12,139 nt of DNA, from contig CAYQZD010000112.1 of assembly GCA_964421875.1 (NCBI GenBank), positions 1 through 12,139 of the forward strand, in the 5' to 3' direction. The notes under the pieces were generated by a model. It did not search any database. It saw only the letters and a program-made list of their open reading frames with translations, and was not told the DNA's origin. A program made the translations under genes and the position numbers. The DNA comes from CAYQZD01 sp964421875. Its GTDB lineage: Bacteria; Electryoneota; Tariuqbacteria; Tariuqbacterales; Tariuqbacteraceae. This document shows positions 4,948 to 11,916 of the stretch, in pieces. The stretch's first letter is position 1; every line of letters begins with the position of its first letter.

Positions 4948-6158
4948 TAATCCTCTTCCCGCCACCCTTCCTCTAACATCCCCAGCGCCTCCGCCATCTC
5001 CACCGTCCTTAACGCCCGCTTCACCACCGGCGGGTCTATCATCTTCGAACCCAAAGACACCACCCCCAGCCCCTCGCGCTCAGCCTTGTCGAACGCTAAA
5101 ACGATTTTCTGCGCCTTCTCGATTTCCCTGGCTTCCGGCGCGAAAGCCTGATGCACCACCGCTATCTGGCGCGGATGGATACACCCTTTCCCGTCGAAAC
5201 CGAGCCCCTTCGCCTCCCGAACGCTCGCGGCTAATCCCTCCATATCGGACACATCGGAAAACACCGTGTCGATCGGCTGAATCCCCGCCGCGCGAGCCGC
5301 GTTCACTATCACCGACCGCAGCCAAAAACTCTCCCGCCCCTCCAAAGTCCGCTGCACCCCGATGTCGGCGGTGTAATCCTCCAATCCCAAAGCCAGCGCC
5401 ACATTGTTCTCCGAAGCCTTCGCGATTTCGTAGGCCTTGATTCCCCCCAAAGCCGATTCGATTATCGGCATTATGAAAACCGGAGCCTCGATGCCCCGCT
5501 CCCGGCAGATAGCCTGAACGCGCTCATCAACCGCAATCACATCTTCCGCGCTTTCCACCTTGGGGATAAGTATCATATGGACATTGTGCGGCACTATATA
5601 ATCCAAATCCTCCAATCCCAGCTCCCCCTGATTGATGCGAACCATCCGCTCCGCCCCGTAAAAATTCACCCCCCGCAAAGCGTTCCGCACGATGAGCCGC
5701 GCCGCGTCCTTCTGAGCCACCGCCACCGAATCTTCCAAATCGAGGATTATCCCGTCCGGCTTATGCAAACCCGCGTTGACGAAAAACTTGGGCTCGTTCC
5801 CCGGCAAATACAGCCGGCTGCGGCGGAACCGCTCCGGCTTAGTCCCGTAAACGCAATAGGGCTTCATCTCCGGCAAATATTCCGGCGGATTGAGCCCCGC
5901 CCGCCGCACCGCAGCCTCTATCCGCGCCGACACCATCCAGGGTAAAGCCCCGTAATCCTCCACTTCCAGCCGGCAATGCTCCACCTTCAGCCCCCGCAAT
6001 ACCTCCAGGCATAGTTCACGCAGCGATTCCCCGTACATCGACTCCACCTTGGACTTCACCTCCAGGTTCAAGCCAATAAAGTCGTTAGGGAAAAACGACA
6101 CATAGCAATCCGACCGGACATCCTCCCCCCGCCTTCCCGCAGTCGCAGGTTTTTTCAT
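4947..6158 (-). CDS. citE: Fused citrate lyase acyl-carrier (gamma) and beta subunits
   Basis: The protein has 403 residues. Residues 1-90 resemble CitD, the small carrier that bears the 2'-(5''-triphosphoribosyl)-3'-dephospho-CoA arm: AGRRGEDVRSD, then LNLEVKSKVESMYGESL and VEDYGALPWMVSARIEAAVRRAG line up with the known subunit. Residues from about 110 are CitE, the citryl-ACP lyase of the HpcH/HpaI-like TIM-barrel family: RSRLYLPGNEPKFF, DLEDSV (140-145, metal and substrate site), IPKVES, PIIESALG, GLEDYTADIG and GFDGKGCIHPRQ. CitE alone is about 300 residues, so the extra N-terminus is a real fusion. The arm-bearing serine is not obvious: Ser16 in RSD is the best candidate, one position off in my alignment and after a 3-residue insertion. 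The ATG at 6158 follows AAGGA. Its partner citF is separated by the toxin-antitoxin and methyltransferase genes. Confidence 0.88.
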   Translation of the reverse strand: MKKPATAGRRGEDVRSDCYVSFFPNDFIGLNLEVKSKVESMYGESLRELCLEVLRGLKVEHCRLEVEDYGALPWMVSARIEAAVRRAGLNPPEYLPEMKPYCVYGTKPERFRRSRLYLPGNEPKFFVNAGLHKPDGIILDLEDSVAVAQKDAARLIVRNALRGVNFYGAERMVRINQGELGLEDLDYIVPHNVHMILIPKVESAEDVIAVDERVQAICRERGIEAPVFIMPIIESALGGIKAYEIAKASENNVALALGLEDYTADIGVQRTLEGRESFWLRSVIVNAARAAGIQPIDTVFSDVSDMEGLAASVREAKGLGFDGKGCIHPRQIAVVHQAFAPEAREIEKAQKIVLAFDKAEREGLGVVSLGSKMIDPPVVKRALRTVEMAEALGMLEEGWREED

Positions 6159-6197
6159 TGTTTATCCTTCAAATGAGTTTAGACTTCGTTTCCCTCG

Positions 6198-6219
6198 TTC
6201 CCACGCTCCTGCGTGGGAA
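6198..6219. repeat. Palindromic repeat of the CCCACGC...GCGTGGG type
   Basis: Arms TTCCCACGC (6198-6206) and GCGTGGGAA (6211-6219) around a 4-base loop. Very similar interspersed repeats occur in many unrelated genomes (from memory). It lies about 40 bases upstream of the citD-citE start, in the leader of that gene. Confidence 0.6.
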
Positions 6220-6266
6220 TGCATATTCACCGTTGAGCGGTTTCAACCCACCATTTACCCTAAACC

Positions 6267-6290
6267 GTAGGGTGGGTTCTTAACCCACTA
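6267..6290. repeat. Palindromic intergenic element (GTAGG edge)
   Basis: GTAGG followed by arms GTGGGTT (6272-6278) and AACCCAC (6282-6288), then TA. It is nearly identical to the copies at 331-353 and 8617-8638. A bare half (AACCCACCA) lies just before, near 6245. Confidence 0.6.
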
Positions 6291-6332
6291 AATAACAAGT
6301 CATTCCACCCCAGTCGGAATCCCTTTTCGCAA

Positions 6333-6356
6333 GGGCGAACGGCCCTTCGCCCCTAC
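6333..6356. repeat. Palindromic intergenic element (CTACC edge)
   Basis: Arms GGGCGAA (6333-6339) and TTCGCCC (6346-6352) with a 6-base loop, followed by CTACC. It lies 30 bases downstream of the FG-GAP gene stop. Confidence 0.55.
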
Positions 6357-6380
6357 CTGCACACCTGTACACCTGCGCAC
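6357..6380. repeat. Three-unit octamer array behind the FG-GAP gene
   Basis: Octamers CTGCACAC, CTGTACAC and CTGCGCAC are in register, directly between the stop codon region and the palindrome at 6333-6356. Confidence 0.45.
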
Positions 6381-6384
6381 GTTT

Positions 6385-8472
6385 TTAAGGCAGCTTCACA
6401 AAGGGAAACTTATCCGAATCCGCCACGCTGTCAGGATAGACTCCCACTTTGCCGACATACCAGTAACTCCCCCCAGGCGCGCTGCCGGGCACAGTCTGAG
6501 TGATATGTCGGGAGATGGTCGCTCCGGGATAGAGATTGAAACCGGAACGGAGCAGGATAGGGGTTATCAGCCTGCCGGTGGGGAGAACAAGCTCGGTCCA
6601 GGCATCGAAATCCATGGGAGACAGAGATGTGTTCACAGCCCGAATCGTAAAATCGAAGACTCCGCCGCTTTGAGCGATATTGATCACCGGCGCTCCCGGA
6701 GTCAGAATCACCATCAGGTCGGTTATCTCCAGATTCCGCCAAAAACTGACGCCGCCGAACGCGTCTCCCACGAACAAATCAAGGTCTCTATCATTGTCGA
6801 CATCGACTAAATACGGGTCTGACCCTAACCACAAGGTCAAATCGAGAAAACTCGAATCCTCCAGGACAAAATCCGGCGAGGAGGCGGAACCCACGTTTCT
6901 GTAAAACTGTAAATGAGGCGCATCGAAACGCAGCGCATCGTAATCCCCATCACGGTCCAGGTCGCCGAAACAAACACTGCAGAAATTCCCCTCATAGGGC
7001 ATCCCGAAATACTCTAAGGTGACTAAATGAAATATTGGCTGTTCAGGGCTGCCTCGATTTTCCCAAAAAGCGGTCTGATTCCAAACATGCGGAATGAATA
7101 AGTCAAGGTCGCCGTCATTGTCGATATCGACAAGTTTGGGTCCGGGCTCTCTGTGTCTAATCCCCATCGCCCACGGACGGTACAGTTCGAAAACCGGTTC
7201 CGCTGGAGTCCCGGAATTGACATAAATATCTATCCTGCCGCGCCGCATACTCCCTCCGCCAGTTACCAAATCGAGGTCGCCGTCGTTATCCAAATCTCCA
7301 AAATCGAACCTGCAATGAAAATAACCATTTATACCCTGAAAACACGGCTCTGTCAGGTGAAAAACCGGACTGCGCGGCAAGCCTTCATTGTGGAAATAGT
7401 GAATCGCGCCGTCGCATTCCGAAATAAAAAGGTCAATCTGACCATCCGCGTCTATATCAGCGAAATTAGGAGCGGCGTCAGTCCCCATATCTATACTCAG
7501 AAAATTCTTGGTAATTAAAGTAAAAACCGCCGAATCGGGTCTTCCGGTGTTCCGGTAAAAGTAAATATCGCCGTAATACCAATCCCCTCTGCTGCTCTTA
7601 GATCCCACAAAAAGGTCATAATCCCCATCGGCGTCGACATCACAGAAAGCCGGCGAGGCTTTCTCCCGAACATCGACGCCCTGATACTGGCTGGTTACGA
7701 AGGTGAAGTCATACTGCTGCGCCGTCCCGTCGTTCCGGTAATAGTAAATATGTCCGCCTTCATCCCCCAGAAACATATCATAATCCCCGTCGGCGTCGAT
7801 GTCGGTGAAAGTAGGGAAGCAATAGTAACCTAAATCTATGTTCATGAAATAATCTGTTACTAACACTAACGATACACTGTCAGGTATGCCTTCATTCAAA
7901 TAAAAAGCAATTTTACCACTTAAAGCACTTAAACTTGATCCAAAACCTATAAATAGATCATAATCATTATCATCATCTATGTCCACGAATGATGGTAAAT
8001 GACTTGTTCTATGGTTTATTCTCTGAAAATATTCATATACCATTATATAAACTGGATTTTGTCGATTTCCTATATTCCGATAGAAAAACAACCTGTCGTA
8101 GGCGCCGAATAATAAATCTTCATCACCATCTGCGTCAATATCGCAAAATGTGGGTTTGAACTGCCGCTGCCACATAGGCGGAGGGTGTGTGAAGTGTACA
8201 AAACTATCAGATACAAAACTATAACTCATCCTTATGGAATCACCTGTGTTTTCGTACAACGACGCTCTGTTCCAATCCGACCCGAATATCAAGTCATAAT
8301 CCCCATCCCCATCGATGTCGCAAAAAGTAGGATTGATACAATTATACCCCGTAGTCCAGGGTACCTGGCAAGCCGCGCTGTCAAAATAAACCGGGATGGT
8401 ATTCCTCTCCTGCGTAAAATCCCAGGCGAAGACCGTAACCGGAATCGCCAATATGATTAAAATCCATCTCAT
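6385..8472 (-). CDS. Secreted FG-GAP/VCBS-type repeat protein
   Basis: A 695-residue protein with a signal peptide (hydrophobic WILIILAIPVTVFA, likely cleavage after residue 16). About ten copies of a repeat follow, each with a calcium-binding DxDxDGDxDL loop, for example PTFCDIDGDGDYDLIFG, PTFTDIDADGDYDMFLG and PYLVDVDNDRDLDLFVG, interspersed with FYRNxG strands. This pattern predicts a beta-propeller-like surface protein for adhesion or binding; no enzyme motif is seen. The last 110 residues (from DLMVILTPGAPVI to the end, with the closing DSDKFPFVKL) form a separate beta-rich domain of a kind I associate with secreted proteins of uncultivated lineages. The ATG at 8472 follows GAGG. Bases of about 7840-8160 are much more AT-rich than the rest (15 of 60 G/C at 7921-7980 against 34 of 60 at 7681-7740), which suggests a mosaic origin. 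A broken paralogue begins at 300. Confidence 0.85.
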   Translation of the reverse strand: MRWILIILAIPVTVFAWDFTQERNTIPVYFDSAACQVPWTTGYNCINPTFCDIDGDGDYDLIFGSDWNRASLYENTGDSIRMSYSFVSDSFVHFTHPPPMWQRQFKPTFCDIDADGDEDLLFGAYDRLFFYRNIGNRQNPVYIMVYEYFQRINHRTSHLPSFVDIDDDNDYDLFIGFGSSLSALSGKIAFYLNEGIPDSVSLVLVTDYFMNIDLGYYCFPTFTDIDADGDYDMFLGDEGGHIYYYRNDGTAQQYDFTFVTSQYQGVDVREKASPAFCDVDADGDYDLFVGSKSSRGDWYYGDIYFYRNTGRPDSAVFTLITKNFLSIDMGTDAAPNFADIDADGQIDLFISECDGAIHYFHNEGLPRSPVFHLTEPCFQGINGYFHCRFDFGDLDNDGDLDLVTGGGSMRRGRIDIYVNSGTPAEPVFELYRPWAMGIRHREPGPKLVDIDNDGDLDLFIPHVWNQTAFWENRGSPEQPIFHLVTLEYFGMPYEGNFCSVCFGDLDRDGDYDALRFDAPHLQFYRNVGSASSPDFVLEDSSFLDLTLWLGSDPYLVDVDNDRDLDLFVGDAFGGVSFWRNLEITDLMVILTPGAPVINIAQSGGVFDFTIRAVNTSLSPMDFDAWTELVLPTGRLITPILLRSGFNLYPGATISRHITQTVPGSAPGGSYWYVGKVGVYPDSVADSDKFPFVKLP

Positions 8473-8497
8473 CGCGCGCCTCGATTGGTTATATCGA

Positions 8498-8545
8498 GTG
8501 TGAAAGTGAAAAAGTGAAAAAGTGTGAAAGGGAGAAAGTGTTAAA
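8498..8545. repeat. Six-unit octamer array in the FG-GAP gene leader
   Basis: Octamers GTGTGAAA, GTGAAAAA, GTGAAAAA, GTGTGAAA, GGGAGAAA and GTGTTAAA are in register, ending 25 bases upstream of the FG-GAP start codon. The broken paralogue at 300 lacks this array. Confidence 0.65.
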
Positions 8546-8571
8546 GTTCGGCGCGGGGAGCCGCCCTTTTC

Positions 8572-8609
8572 TCTGAATCGCTGATTAGCGCTGATTTTCG
8601 CTGATGACG
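8572..8609 (+). repeat. Dispersed 38-base repeat, copy 2
   Basis: Begins TCTGAATCGCTGATTA and ends GCTGATGACG, as at 3967-4004 on the other strand. Inside, CGCTGATT-like units recur (near 8580, 8589 and 8600), so this copy may also be viewed as a 10-base tandem array. Confidence 0.55.
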
Positions 8610-8616
8610 CAGACTT

Positions 8617-8638
8617 GTAGGGTGGGTTTTAACCCACC
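8617..8638. repeat. Palindromic intergenic element (GTAGG edge)
   Basis: GTAG, then arms GGTGGGTT (8621-8628) and AACCCACC (8631-8638) with a 2-base loop. It is the third copy of the element at 331-353 and 6267-6290. Confidence 0.6.
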
Positions 8639-8651
8639 AATTTCCAGCGCC

Positions 8652-8675
8652 GGGCGTTCAATTGAACGCCCCTAC
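8652..8675. repeat. Perfect palindrome behind selD (CTAC edge)
   Basis: GGGCGTTCAA (8652-8661) is the exact reverse complement of TTGAACGCCC (8662-8671), and CTAC follows at 8672-8675. It lies about 20 bases downstream of the selD stop codon and could end or protect its mRNA, though no T-tract follows. Confidence 0.6.
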
Positions 8676-8692
8676 TGGCAACCGGAAACCGG

Positions 8693-9802
8693 CTACCTCA
8701 CATTCAACCTCCCCGGCTTACCCTCGATAACCTCAGCCACTTCCACCGCGCAGTTCTCTTCGCGCTTTTCACATTCCTCTATGAAAATATCGACTTTTTC
8801 CGGCGCTACCGCAATTAACAGCCCCCCGGAAGTCTGCGCGTCGTTCAAAGCTATCCGCATCTCTTCAGAAACACCTTCCGCATAAACCGCCTTGTCCTCC
8901 AAAAACGATTTGTTGCCGTAAGAGCCGCCCGGCACCGTGCCCAGCGCGATACATTCAAAGGTCTTATCCATCATCGGAACTTTCGCCGAATAGAGCGCAA
9001 TCTCCACTCCCGATGCCGCCGCCATCTCCCATAAATGCCCCATCAAACCGAACCCGGTGACATCGGTGGCGGCGTGAGCTTGGGCGGCTATCATCGCCTC
9101 AGCCGCGGCGCGGTTCAGCTTGGTCATCCATTCCACGCATTCTCCGGCTTCCTCGTCGGTCATCTTCCCCGCCCGCACCGCAGTGGATATCACCCCCGAC
9201 CCCAAAGGCTTGGTGAGGAAAATCCGGTCGCCCGGTCTGGCGCCGGCGTTGGCGATTATCTTAGCGGGATGCACCGTCCCCGTCACTGATAAACCGTACT
9301 TCAGCTCGCCATCGTTGATGGAGTGCCCCCCCACGATGGATATCCCCGCCTCCTTCGACTTATCGTGAGCGCCGCGCAGGATGTCCGCCAATACCATTAT
9401 ATCAAGTTTCCCCCGAGGAAAACCCACTACATTTAAAGCGCAAATCGGCTCCCCCCCCATCGCATAAACATCGGAAATACAATTCGCCGCCGCCACCGCC
9501 CCGTAAGTGTAAGGGTCGTCCACCACCGGAGTGAACACGTCCACCGTCTGAATCAAAGCGATTTCATCGGTGAGTTTCACCACCCCTGCATCGTCGGCGG
9601 TGTTGTACCCCACCAAAACTCTGGGGTCCTCTATTGGAGGGATGCTCTCCAGAACCGAACCCAAGTCCTTGGGCCCAAGTTTAGACGCTCAACCGGCGCA
9701 GGCGACCATCGTAGTCAACCTGATTTTCTCTTTCGCGGCGCTGTAATCGACGTCGCAGGCGGCTGGTCCAGCCGCAGTACTATTTTCTTGATTCTGGGTC
9801 AT
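8693..9802 (-). CDS. selD: Selenide water dikinase (selenophosphate synthetase), itself a selenoprotein
   Basis: SelD uses ATP and selenide to make selenophosphate, the selenium donor for Sec-tRNA. Read from the ATG at 9802 (AAGGA seven bases upstream) through an in-frame TGA at 9691-9689, the frame gives 369 residues, a normal SelD length. The segment around the TGA is LTTMVACAG-U-ASKLGP, which matches the family's active-site segment: Sec38 stands where E. coli has Cys17, and Lys41 where it has Lys20. Later signatures are DDAGVV, TVDVFTPVVDDPY, AANCISDVYAMGG, GGHSINDGELKYG, TDVTGFGLMGHL and DAQTSGGLL. A TTG at 9664 could start a shorter 323-residue product, but that would lose the catalytic residue. 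A hairpin 20 bases after the TGA fits a bacterial SECIS. Cys35 and Sec38 form a CxxU pair. A palindrome (9759-9775) lies in the poorly conserved N-terminal codons. selB is 200 bases upstream, so this gene likely depends on its neighbour for expression. Confidence 0.92.
9655..9678 (-). promoter_or_regulatory. Predicted bacterial SECIS hairpin in selD
   Basis: Downstream of the UGA (9691-9689), UUGGGCCCAA pairs with UUGGGUUCGG (ten pairs, four of them G-U) around a GGAC loop at 9668-9665. The loop starts 20 bases after the UGA and has G in its first two positions, as known bacterial SECIS elements do. A competing fold exists because CTTGGGCCCAAG is self-complementary. Confidence 0.6.
9689..9691 (-). 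other. Recoded UGA codon (selenocysteine 38 of SelD)
   Basis: TGA on the minus strand, in frame between residues MVACAG and ASKLGP of SelD. Conserved SelD sequence on both sides in one frame rules out a random stop. Confidence 0.88.
9759..9775. repeat. Palindrome inside the selD N-terminal codons
   Basis: GCGGCTGG and CCAGCCGC flank a single central base, with GTAC-TGC and CCTGC-like edges reminiscent of the intergenic GTAGG/CCTAC palindromes. It encodes part of the weakly conserved stretch before LTTM. Confidence 0.5.
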
Positions 9803-9878
9803 TTTAGATTCCTTTTCAGTTGTATTAGTATATATGATTCTCTACAATTATTTGGGGTAAGGGACATTTCATAATATG

Positions 9879-9902
9879 TCGCAGAATCCCCGCAGTCTGC
9901 GA
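9879..9902. repeat. Hairpin between selB and selD
   Basis: Arms TCGCAGA (9879-9885) and TCTGCGA (9896-9902) with a 10-base loop, followed on the plus strand by a run of A. For the leftward genes the T-run comes before the stem, so it does not look like a factor-independent terminator. Confidence 0.4.
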
Positions 9903-9923
9903 AAAAAAATACCGCTCTACATA

Positions 9924-10002
9924 GCTGTAATAGCCAGTGAATCTTTCCCCAAGCATCCTTCATCAAACACTAAACACCGGACACAAAGCGCCAATAACCA
10001 TT
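9924..10002 (-). repeat. 3'-end composite repeat downstream of selB
   Basis: Six heptamers in register fill 9961-10002: CATCAAA, CACTAAA, CACCGGA, CACAAAG, CGCCAAT, AACCATT. The array ends exactly where the selB stop codon begins (10005-10003). On the sense strand it is followed by GGGGAAAGATT and the 20-base block at 9943-9924, as behind citF. Confidence 0.65.
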
Positions 10003-11916
10003 TCACGCCAACACCCGCACATCCCCCACCCGCTTGGTCAAGCCGATTTCATCGAAATGAGTCAGTATCGGTGTAGTGAACTTGCGCGTGGAGTCCAAAC
10101 GTTCCCGCAGCTCGAAAAACTTCGCCTCCCCCCCCAGCTCGTTTATAGTGTCGATGATAATTTTTCGCGCTTCCTCAATCCGCCGGGAATGGAAAATCAC
10201 CGCCTTACCCAGCTTCCGCCCCAGTTCCATCAATAATCCCGTCTCCACCATCCCCGTAACCACTTTCCGCACATAATCCGGCTTGTCGTTAGGAAACTGC
10301 TCCAAAAGCTCCTCGAATTCAGGGGTGACAAAAGCCGCGTCGTAATATATCTTGTCGATTTTCTCCTTCAACGCTTCCTGAGCCGGCGTGAATTCGATAG
10401 CGTGACCCGCAATGAATATCTTCTCCTTCTCCACTCCGATTTCGCCGCCCTCAGCCAGTTCCTTCAAAAATGCGCTGAAGAAAACCGTCTCAGCTTTGGG
10501 AAACAGCTTAGTCTTAAGCTCCGACATCTTAATCCCCTTACGCATCGGATTCTCAGCGTGGAAACCGCGCAGGAAACGTTTCAAATCCTCCTCCGACTCG
10601 GAAAAGGTCTCACGGTGAACATAACCTTTAGTCGTCCCAAAACTGATTAAACGCGCCGCATTCTTTGCCACTAAAGCTTCAAGCCGGCTCGCAGCCTCCT
10701 CTTTGGAAAGCGCCCGCTCATTCATCACCGCCTCCAGCGTGAAAAGCCGCCCCGGATTGGTCTTCATATGATGAGCCAAAACCTTCTCCGGATCCGCATC
10801 GGAAATCCCCTCCAGCTCGTCAAGCTGTTCCTCCGGCAAATACTTCAGCTTCTCAGGGTGAGTGTCGAGTATCACTCCGCCGCCGATAGTGCGCCCCGGA
10901 GAATAGTCCCGAATGACGAAGGCGTCACCCACATCCGGCGCGGCAGAACTCTCCAAGCGAAACTGCACCATCCCCTCCTCGCCCGGATGCACCGCCTTTT
11001 TCTCCAAACACACCACCCGGCAGAGAATTTCATCGGTCCCTATATGCAGCCTGACCCGCGTCCGGTTCAGGATTGGCTTCTTAGCTGATTTCAACATCCG
11101 CAAACGGGCGTTCAACATGTATGTGGGCGTGTAGTATCCCGGAGAAGTTAAAATGTTCCCCCGCTGAATCTCCTCTACATCCACCCCCAGCAGGTTTATC
11201 GCCGCACGCTCCCCGATAACCGATTCTTCGCGTGGTTTATTGTGCACTTGAACCTTCTTCACCCGCAGAGTCTTCCCCTGCGGTAAAATGTCCACCTTTT
11301 CCCCGGAACGGATGCTCCCAGATAATACCGTCCCGGCGATGATAGTCCCAGCGCCCTTGATGGTGAACACCCGGTCTATCCACAGACGGAATATCCCTCG
11401 GTCCTGCCGCGCCGGCAGTTTCTCCGCCAGCTCCAGTATCGCCGACTTGATTTCAGCCACACCCTGCCCGGTGACATTCGATACGGGGATGATGGGCGCC
11501 TCCTCCAGAAACGAGCCCTCCACCAGCTTCCGAATGTCCTCCTGTACCAGTTCTATCCACTCCTCGTCCACTATGTCTACCTTGGTGAGGGCGATAATGC
11601 CGTGCTTAACTCCCAGAAGCTGGAGTATTTCGAAATGCTCCTCCGTCTGAGGCATCACCCCATCGTCAGCCGCCACTACCAGCAGCGCCAAATCTAAGGT
11701 GGAAACCCCCGACAGCATATTCTTGATGAATTTCTCGTGTCCCGGAACGTCGATGATAGTGATGTCGTCGCCTAAAAAGGCGAATCCCAGGTCCGTAGTC
11801 ATTCCCGTCTCCTTCTCTTCTTTCAACCGGTCGGGGTCGTAACCGGTGAGGGAGATGATGAGGCGTGATTTACCGTGGTCGATGTGCCCCGCTGTCCCAA
11901 TAACTGTGTGCCGCAT
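10003..11916 (-). CDS. selB: Selenocysteine-specific translation elongation factor SelB
   Basis: The protein has 637 residues (E. coli SelB has 614). It is a GTPase that binds Sec-tRNA and the SECIS hairpin and delivers selenocysteine at UGA in the ribosome. The EF-Tu-like G domain shows the P-loop GHIDHGKS (10-17), the switch I region RLKEEKETGMTTDLGF characteristic of SelB, DVPGHE (56-61), TKVD (111-114) and SNVTGQG. Beta-barrel domains follow (DRVFTIKGAGTIIAGTVLSG and RGNILTSPG are typical), and the C-terminal third matches the winged-helix array that binds SECIS RNA in the family. The ATG at 11916 gives the family N-terminus, but no ribosome-binding sequence precedes it; TTGACA lies about 30 bases upstream, so a very short or absent leader is possible. 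selD follows after 200 bases. selA and selC are not in the window. Confidence 0.95.
   Translation of the reverse strand: MRHTVIGTAGHIDHGKSRLIISLTGYDPDRLKEEKETGMTTDLGFAFLGDDITIIDVPGHEKFIKNMLSGVSTLDLALLVVAADDGVMPQTEEHFEILQLLGVKHGIIALTKVDIVDEEWIELVQEDIRKLVEGSFLEEAPIIPVSNVTGQGVAEIKSAILELAEKLPARQDRGIFRLWIDRVFTIKGAGTIIAGTVLSGSIRSGEKVDILPQGKTLRVKKVQVHNKPREESVIGERAAINLLGVDVEEIQRGNILTSPGYYTPTYMLNARLRMLKSAKKPILNRTRVRLHIGTDEILCRVVCLEKKAVHPGEEGMVQFRLESSAAPDVGDAFVIRDYSPGRTIGGGVILDTHPEKLKYLPEEQLDELEGISDADPEKVLAHHMKTNPGRLFTLEAVMNERALSKEEAASRLEALVAKNAARLISFGTTKGYVHRETFSESEEDLKRFLRGFHAENPMRKGIKMSELKTKLFPKAETVFFSAFLKELAEGGEIGVEKEKIFIAGHAIEFTPAQEALKEKIDKIYYDAAFVTPEFEELLEQFPNDKPDYVRKVVTGMVETGLLMELGRKLGKAVIFHSRRIEEARKIIIDTINELGGEAKFFELRERLDSTRKFTTPILTHFDEIGLTKRVGDVRVLA

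Noticed and set aside
6198..6219. Insertion sequence end
   Set aside because: No transposase frame or target duplication is associated with any of the palindromes; they look like stand-alone short repeats.
8693..9664. selD as a 323-residue protein starting at TTG (9664)
   Set aside because: It would lack the catalytic residue and conserved N-terminal segment, which are found in frame just upstream across a TGA. An ATG with a good ribosome site lies at 9802.
9879..9910. Factor-independent terminator of selB
   Set aside because: The hairpin is followed by A-residues on the plus strand, meaning the T-run precedes the stem in the direction of transcription.
9803..10002. tRNA-Sec gene (selC) between selB and selD
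   Set aside because: No acceptor stem, T-loop sequence or long extra arm could be recognised. The gap is accounted for by the heptamer array, the 20-base block and a hairpin.
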